From contig JAHLJZ010000131.1 of assembly GCA_025602915.1 (NCBI GenBank), positions 1-45,608 of the forward strand: a stretch of DNA of 45,608 nt. The letters run 5' to 3'. Positions 45,416-45,608 of the stretch are shown piece after piece; the stretch's first letter is position 1; each line of letters starts with the position of its first letter. The notes under the pieces were generated by a model, which saw only the letters and a program-made list of their open reading frames with translations, did not search any database and was not told the DNA's origin. A program made the position numbers and the translations under genes. Source of the DNA: Paraphysoderma sedebokerense (taxonomy: Eukaryota > Blastocladiomycota > Physodermatomycetes > Physodermatales > Physodermataceae).

Positions 45416-45608
45416 GAAATTTAGAAAGCCGAACTAAAAGCCGATACCAACTCAATAAAGTTTGTGAAATTTGATTGTGTATAAAAAGAGATAAATAAAA
45501 TTTGGGTTAGGTTAGCCATATTAAAGGGGTTTTATTGTCCTTGTACAAGGAACATTTAAAATCTCACCCACACCCTTTGGATGAGTGAAACAGACTACAT
45601 GCAAGGTT

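Noticed and set aside
1-45608. Mobile elements, virus-derived copies, CRISPR arrays or polycistronic operons
   Set aside because: No transposase, reverse transcriptase, integrase or capsid-type reading, no long terminal or inverted repeats and no regularly spaced repeats were seen by eye. Sensitive profile searches could still find small remnants.

Overview
The window looks like a compact nuclear chromosome segment from a zoosporic, probably chytrid-type fungus. The main reasons are an intraflagellar transport gene (IFT46), which Dikarya lack, lying beside typical fungal genes (Dsk2/ubiquilin, Sea4/Mios, FMC1, a thiamine-pyrophosphate carrier, a PCL-type cyclin, a hybrid histidine kinase). 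Introns are many, short (mostly 45-110 nt) and GT-AG, and intergenic DNA is AT-rich. I see no transposon, virus-derived element or CRISPR array. The species call is an inference from family content only.

Layout. 1-55: 3' part of a tRNA-Phe(GAA) cut by the window edge. 639-3302 (-): Ser/Thr-rich single-pass membrane protein. 4432-8361 (-): hybrid histidine kinase with a multi-pass sensor, GAF-like domain, kinase core, pseudoreceiver and receiver. 9595-10452 (-): orphan multi-pass membrane protein with a TATA box. 11415-13548 (+): ubiquilin/Dsk2. 13899-14477 (+): FMC1. 14755-17066 (+): TPR-SET methyltransferase. 17348-22155 (+): Mios/Sea4 of GATOR2/SEACAT. 22383-23894 (-): mitochondrial TPP carrier. 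24217-24931 (+): small probable mitochondrial protein. 25073-26581 (-): IFT46. 26835-27693 (+): cyclophilin. 28053-29735 (-): SRA-YDG domain protein. 30161-31961 (-): PCL-type cyclin with an unresolved 5' end. 33146-39476 (+): very large IPT/TIG plus cadherin-like repeat plus Cys-rich plus multi-TM surface protein. 39889-42026 (-): BT1-family folate/biopterin-type transporter. 42027-44496: gene-poor stretch with unresolved coding-like pieces. 44497-45415 (+): second orphan multi-pass protein with a TATA box.

How they relate. There are no operons; neighbours are mostly independent housekeeping genes sharing short divergent or convergent spacers. Two themes recur. One is sensing and signalling at the membrane: the mucin-like protein, the 7TM hybrid kinase, two orphan 7TM-like proteins and the IPT/TIG giant. 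The other is mitochondrial function: FMC1, the TPP carrier and perhaps the 24217 gene. The most unusual items are the SRA-domain protein with no RING or PHD finger, the sensor kinase with a Lys-to-His pseudoreceiver, and the giant IPT/TIG membrane protein. Gene models were built by hand-splicing: exon joins were accepted only where GT-AG sites kept the frame and restored recognisable family motifs.
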